DNA from: an archaeon GW2011_AR19
Lineage (GTDB): Archaea; Nanobdellota; Nanobdellia; Pacearchaeales; GW2011-AR1
Length of the DNA: 41,138 nt
Assembly (NCBI GenBank): GCA_000806015.1
Contig: JWKY01000004.1
Location: 1-41,138, forward strand
Direction: 5' to 3'
The notes beneath the pieces were generated by a model, which saw nothing but the letters and a program-made list of their open reading frames with translations, had not been told where the DNA came from and did no database searches. The position numbers were made by a program, and so were the translations under genes. This document shows, one piece after another, positions 39,401-41,138 of this stretch. The number at the start of each line of letters is the position of its first letter. Positions within the stretch are counted from its first letter, which is position 1.

Positions 39401-40078
39401 ATGAAAATCAAAGAAGGAAAAACATATTTAACAGTTCCCCACGAAGGAGGAGAACTTACTTTTCAACATCCTGCATTTAAAGGAACTTATGGAAATGTTG
39501 CAGAGCAAATTGATAAAGCTGGTTTGAAAAGACCAAATTCTTCAGAAACAGCGTCATTAGTTTATGATGCTTGGCAAACTCCAGATGAAAGATATTCACA
39601 AGAAATAATTTCAATTCTAAAAGATAATTGGTTTTGGGAATTCACAGGAAACTTATATTTACCAAAAAGAGAAGGCGAAGAATTTCACAATGGAGTTCTT
39701 ATTGAACACAATCCTAAAATTGAAAATGGAAAATTAGTTATGAATAAAAATGATTTAATAAAAAGATTAAAAGAAAATGATTCTAATGTAAAATTTGTTC
39801 CATTTGGATATAAAATTGACTCACAAAATTTATCTGAATTTAAAAAAAATCTATATATTCAAGAAAGATATGGTGAAGAAGGAGCTGAAAAAATTGTAAG
39901 AGTTGCAGATAAGTATTCAAATAAACCTCATCTTTGGAGTTTTGATTCTGTTGATGAAGAAAAAGTGCGAATGTCCGCCCTGTACAGGTACTGGAGCTTT
40001 GACGACGGGTTGAATGTCAGTGGCGACGGCTGGTGCGACAACGATCTTGGTCATGCCTTCGGGGTATGTGGGGAATAA
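39401..40078 (+). CDS. Probable DGR target protein with C-terminal variable lectin-like region
   Basis: 225 residues. The N-terminal two thirds (1-185) is AT-rich and ordinary, with FVPFGYKIDSQNLSEFKKN and RYGEEGAEKIVRVADKYSNKP, which reads like CPR/DPANN DGR targets. The C-terminal ~38 residues (SALYRYWSFDDGLNVS.. through AFGVCGE) follow the compact formylglycine/C-lectin ending with fixed Trp198, Gly203 and AFGV 219-222. The variable residues are Ser199, Phe200, Asp201, Asp202, Ser207-Gly210, Cys212-His218. No signal peptide is visible. No template repeat or reverse transcriptase lies in the window. Confidence 0.8.
   Translation: MKIKEGKTYLTVPHEGGELTFQHPAFKGTYGNVAEQIDKAGLKRPNSSETASLVYDAWQTPDERYSQEIISILKDNWFWEFTGNLYLPKREGEEFHNGVLIEHNPKIENGKLVMNKNDLIKRLKENDSNVKFVPFGYKIDSQNLSEFKKNLYIQERYGEEGAEKIVRVADKYSNKPHLWSFDSVDEEKVRMSALYRYWSFDDGLNVSGDGWCDNDLGHAFGVCGE
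39965..40078 (+). other. Putative DGR variable region (VR)
   Basis: A 114-nt segment, much GC-richer than the surrounding AT-rich DNA, with an abrupt left border at about 39965. Fifteen codons in three clusters (199-202, 207-210, 212-218) all end in C or T and are all reachable from AAC or AAT by changing only adenines, for example AGC, TTT, GAC, GGC, TGC, CTT and CAT. Between them are fixed residues such as Trp198, Trp211 and AFGV. That is the signature of adenine-specific mutagenic retrohoming. The matching A-rich template repeat is not in this window. Confidence 0.75.
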
Positions 40079-40080
40079 AA

Positions 40081-40527
40081 ATGAAAAAACATATTATAGA
40101 AGCAATTAAAAATTATAGAAATTTTTTAAGTGACTAAGGCATTCAAGGAAGATTACAAAAAAACTTAATTAAAGGATTAGAAAATATTTTTATTAAGAAG
40201 TCAAAAAATGATTTATTAGATAAACCTTTTGATTATCGTTCTTTGTTTAATGAAAATTCTCATAATCTGGCGGTTAGGATTTCAAATTGCTTAAAAAGAC
40301 AAGAAATTGAAACATATGCTGATTTAGCAAAAAATTGTTATAAATTAACTAAAGAAAAAAAATCCTTAATATGAAAAAATGATGAAAAAGCTTATTTTAG
40401 CTATCTTTCCCATGTGAGAAATCTTGGTGATAAAAGCGCTGATGCAATTATATTGCATTTAAAGTCAATAAATTTCAATTTTAGTGAAGAATATGCCAAG
40501 GAAGTTTTTGAAAAAAGTAAGAAGTAG
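40081..40527 (+). pseudogene. Broken gene with alpha-CTD/HhH-like C-terminus, next to the VR
   Basis: One frame of 148 codons interrupted by TAA at codon 19 (40135-40137) and TGA at codon 98 (40372-40374); otherwise it reads as a normal helical protein to the TAG at 40525. It starts 2 nt after the target gene stops. The stretch LAVRISNCLKRQEIETYADLAKN and the end YLSHVRNLGDKSADAIILHLKSI resemble the RNA-polymerase alpha C-terminal (helix-hairpin-helix) fold. It could be a decayed DGR accessory gene. It does not resemble Avd to me. Confidence 0.65.
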
Positions 40528-40640
40528 TTAATAACTTTTATATGTAGTTTATAACTTTTTAAAAGATACATTTTAAAGTGGTTCTGAGAAATCACTACTA
40601 AAGATTAAGAAACCCTTGTCATTTTAAAAAGGTAACATAA

Positions 40641-40657
40641 ACGAAAGGTTTAAATAG
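40641..40657 (+). promoter_or_regulatory. BRE/TATA promoter in front of a noncoding structured region
   Basis: ACGAAAGG (40641-40648) and TTTAAATAG (40649-40657) are a near-ideal archaeal promoter matching those of vapB and the target gene. Transcription should start near 40678-40682. No ORF follows; a run of hairpins does. Confidence 0.65.
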
Positions 40658-40679
40658 TTCAAATATGTTAATATCTTAT

Positions 40680-41067
40680 CACCTCTTTTTCCCCAGGAGA
40701 AGCTTCAAGTCATCTTTTTAAGCGGCTTGGAGAATCTCCCAGGGTTGTCTTAAAAAGACAACGCTTGAAACGAGAACGATCGTTGAGTGGGTTGTAATAA
40801 AAAAGATATTGATAATTAAAAAAGTCGTGGAGCGCGTTAATTTTTTTTAGAATTAGCTCCCACGCATTATATTCTTAAATTTCTAAATTTGCTGAAAGTT
40901 TTAGGTTTTTAATTTGCATTTTTCCGTAGGAAAAATGAATTTATTTGCTCCGAAATCGTCTCTGACAGATTTCTCCGCCAAGAAAAGAATTATCGCCGTA
41001 AAAATTTTGAAGTTTAACTAATCCCTTGTTTAATAATAATTTGGTGATTGAGTACTTTTAGCACCAA
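40680..41067 (+). ncRNA. Candidate structured noncoding RNA (unassigned)
   Basis: A strong promoter drives a region without an ORF but with consecutive hairpins. Helix 1 (40691-40744): CCC, GGAGA and CTTCAAG pair with CTTGGAG, TCTCC and GGG, with two 2x2 internal loops. Helix 2 (40744-40762): GTTGTCTT/AAGACAAC, loop AAA. Helix 3 (40826-40864): CGTGGAGC/GCTCCCACG. Helix 4 (about 40918-40938): CATTTTTCC/GGAAAAATG. Helix 5 (about 40951-40972): GAAATC/GATTTC. Helix 6 (about 41041-41066): TTGGTG/CACCAA. CTTTTTAAG in the helix-1 loop could also pair with CTTAAAAAG of helix 2. No RNase P, SRP or tRNA signatures are seen. The 3' end is uncertain. Confidence 0.5.
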
Positions 41068-41103
41068 AAAGGCTTATAATTAAGCAAAACTACGACGATA
41101 TTA

Positions 41104-41138
41104 ATGATAAAGGGGTTTGCACGCAAGTATTTTGAAGG
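41104..41138 (+). CDS. Start of an ORF running off the window (unassigned)
   Basis: ATG at 41104 opens a frame (MIKGFARKYFE) to the window edge. A TATA element (ttataatta, 41074-41082) lies about 26 nt upstream, giving leaderless spacing as elsewhere here. With only 11 codons the product cannot be identified. Position after a DGR-like target makes a reverse transcriptase a reasonable guess, but nothing in the sequence shows it. Confidence 0.3.
   Translation, partial: MIKGFARKYFE

Noticed and set aside
40372-40374. Alternative genetic code (TGA as Trp) to explain the broken frame
   Set aside because: TGA ends several intact genes in the window (for example enolase), and the same frame also has a TAA.
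40680-41067. Could the structured region be RNase P RNA or SRP RNA, given that Rnp2 and Rnp3 are in the window?
   Set aside because: None of the conserved core sequences of RNase P RNA (P4 region) or the SRP helix-8 motifs could be found; only generic hairpins are seen.
39965-41138. A DGR template repeat inside the window
   Set aside because: No second copy of the fixed words of the variable region (for example gtacaggtactgg or gccttcgggg) occurs elsewhere in the window on inspection.
1-41138. CRISPR arrays, tRNA or rRNA genes and complete insertion sequences
   Set aside because: No regularly spaced repeats, no GGTTCRANNCC T-arm with acceptor stem, no rRNA motifs and no transposase were seen.

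Overview
This AT-rich window is archaeal and looks like a small-genome DPANN lineage of the Pacearchaeota/Woesearchaeota type. The evidence is an archaeal exosome/proteasome operon, archaeal RNase P proteins (Rnp2, Rnp3), Rpo6, an archaeal-type UMP kinase, archaeal PheS/PheT/HisS and a Dph6-like enzyme. Many genes have box A (TATA) elements about 25 nt before the ATG, which implies leaderless mRNAs. Taxonomy is inferred from gene content only.

Layout. 1-2755: three surface or secreted genes; the last ends in a cytoplasmic PRC-barrel. 2771-4384: a small unknown gene, enolase and a tiny coupled ORF. 4385-5008: noncoding, with palindromic repeats. 5009-9244 (minus): psmA, SBDS, an unknown gene, rrp4, rrp41, rrp42 and rpo6 in one tight operon for protein and RNA turnover. 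9427-14575: an unknown gene, VapBC, Rnp2, a Panacea toxin-antitoxin pair, RNase J, a small membrane protein and a HemK/Mtq2-like methyltransferase. 14727-21124: small secreted and helical proteins, then pheS and pheT separated by a BRO/DinD-like gene, a HIT hydrolase and a RelE-like toxin-antitoxin pair. 21200-24969: a DUF6159 membrane protein, Rnp3, UMP kinase, a MazF-like toxin fused to DUF357 with its antitoxin, and a secreted protein. 24982-31050: a beta-propeller gene lacking its signal peptide, a three-gene set containing a stand-alone secretion-ATPase N-domain, HEPN/MNT, a winged-helix regulator, a secreted protein and a convergent HicB/HicA pair. 31074-39305: PEP synthase, HisS, a transglutaminase-like protein, a Dph6/glutaminase/radical-SAM operon and ScpA.

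The most unusual part is the right end (39365-41138). The gene at 39401-40078 ends in a sharply GC-rich segment. Its variable-looking residues are encoded almost entirely by NNY codons in three clusters, the signature of a diversity-generating retroelement (DGR) variable region. It is followed at once by a reading frame with two nonsense codons and an alpha-CTD-like helix-hairpin-helix end. Next comes about 600 nt with no gene but a strong promoter and consecutive hairpins, then a leaderless ORF running off the window. No template repeat or reverse transcriptase lies inside the window; both would be expected to the right.

Other themes: six toxin-antitoxin-like modules in 41 kb, and a GC-rich palindromic element found between genes and, in frame, inside a glutamine amidotransferase gene and probably pheT.
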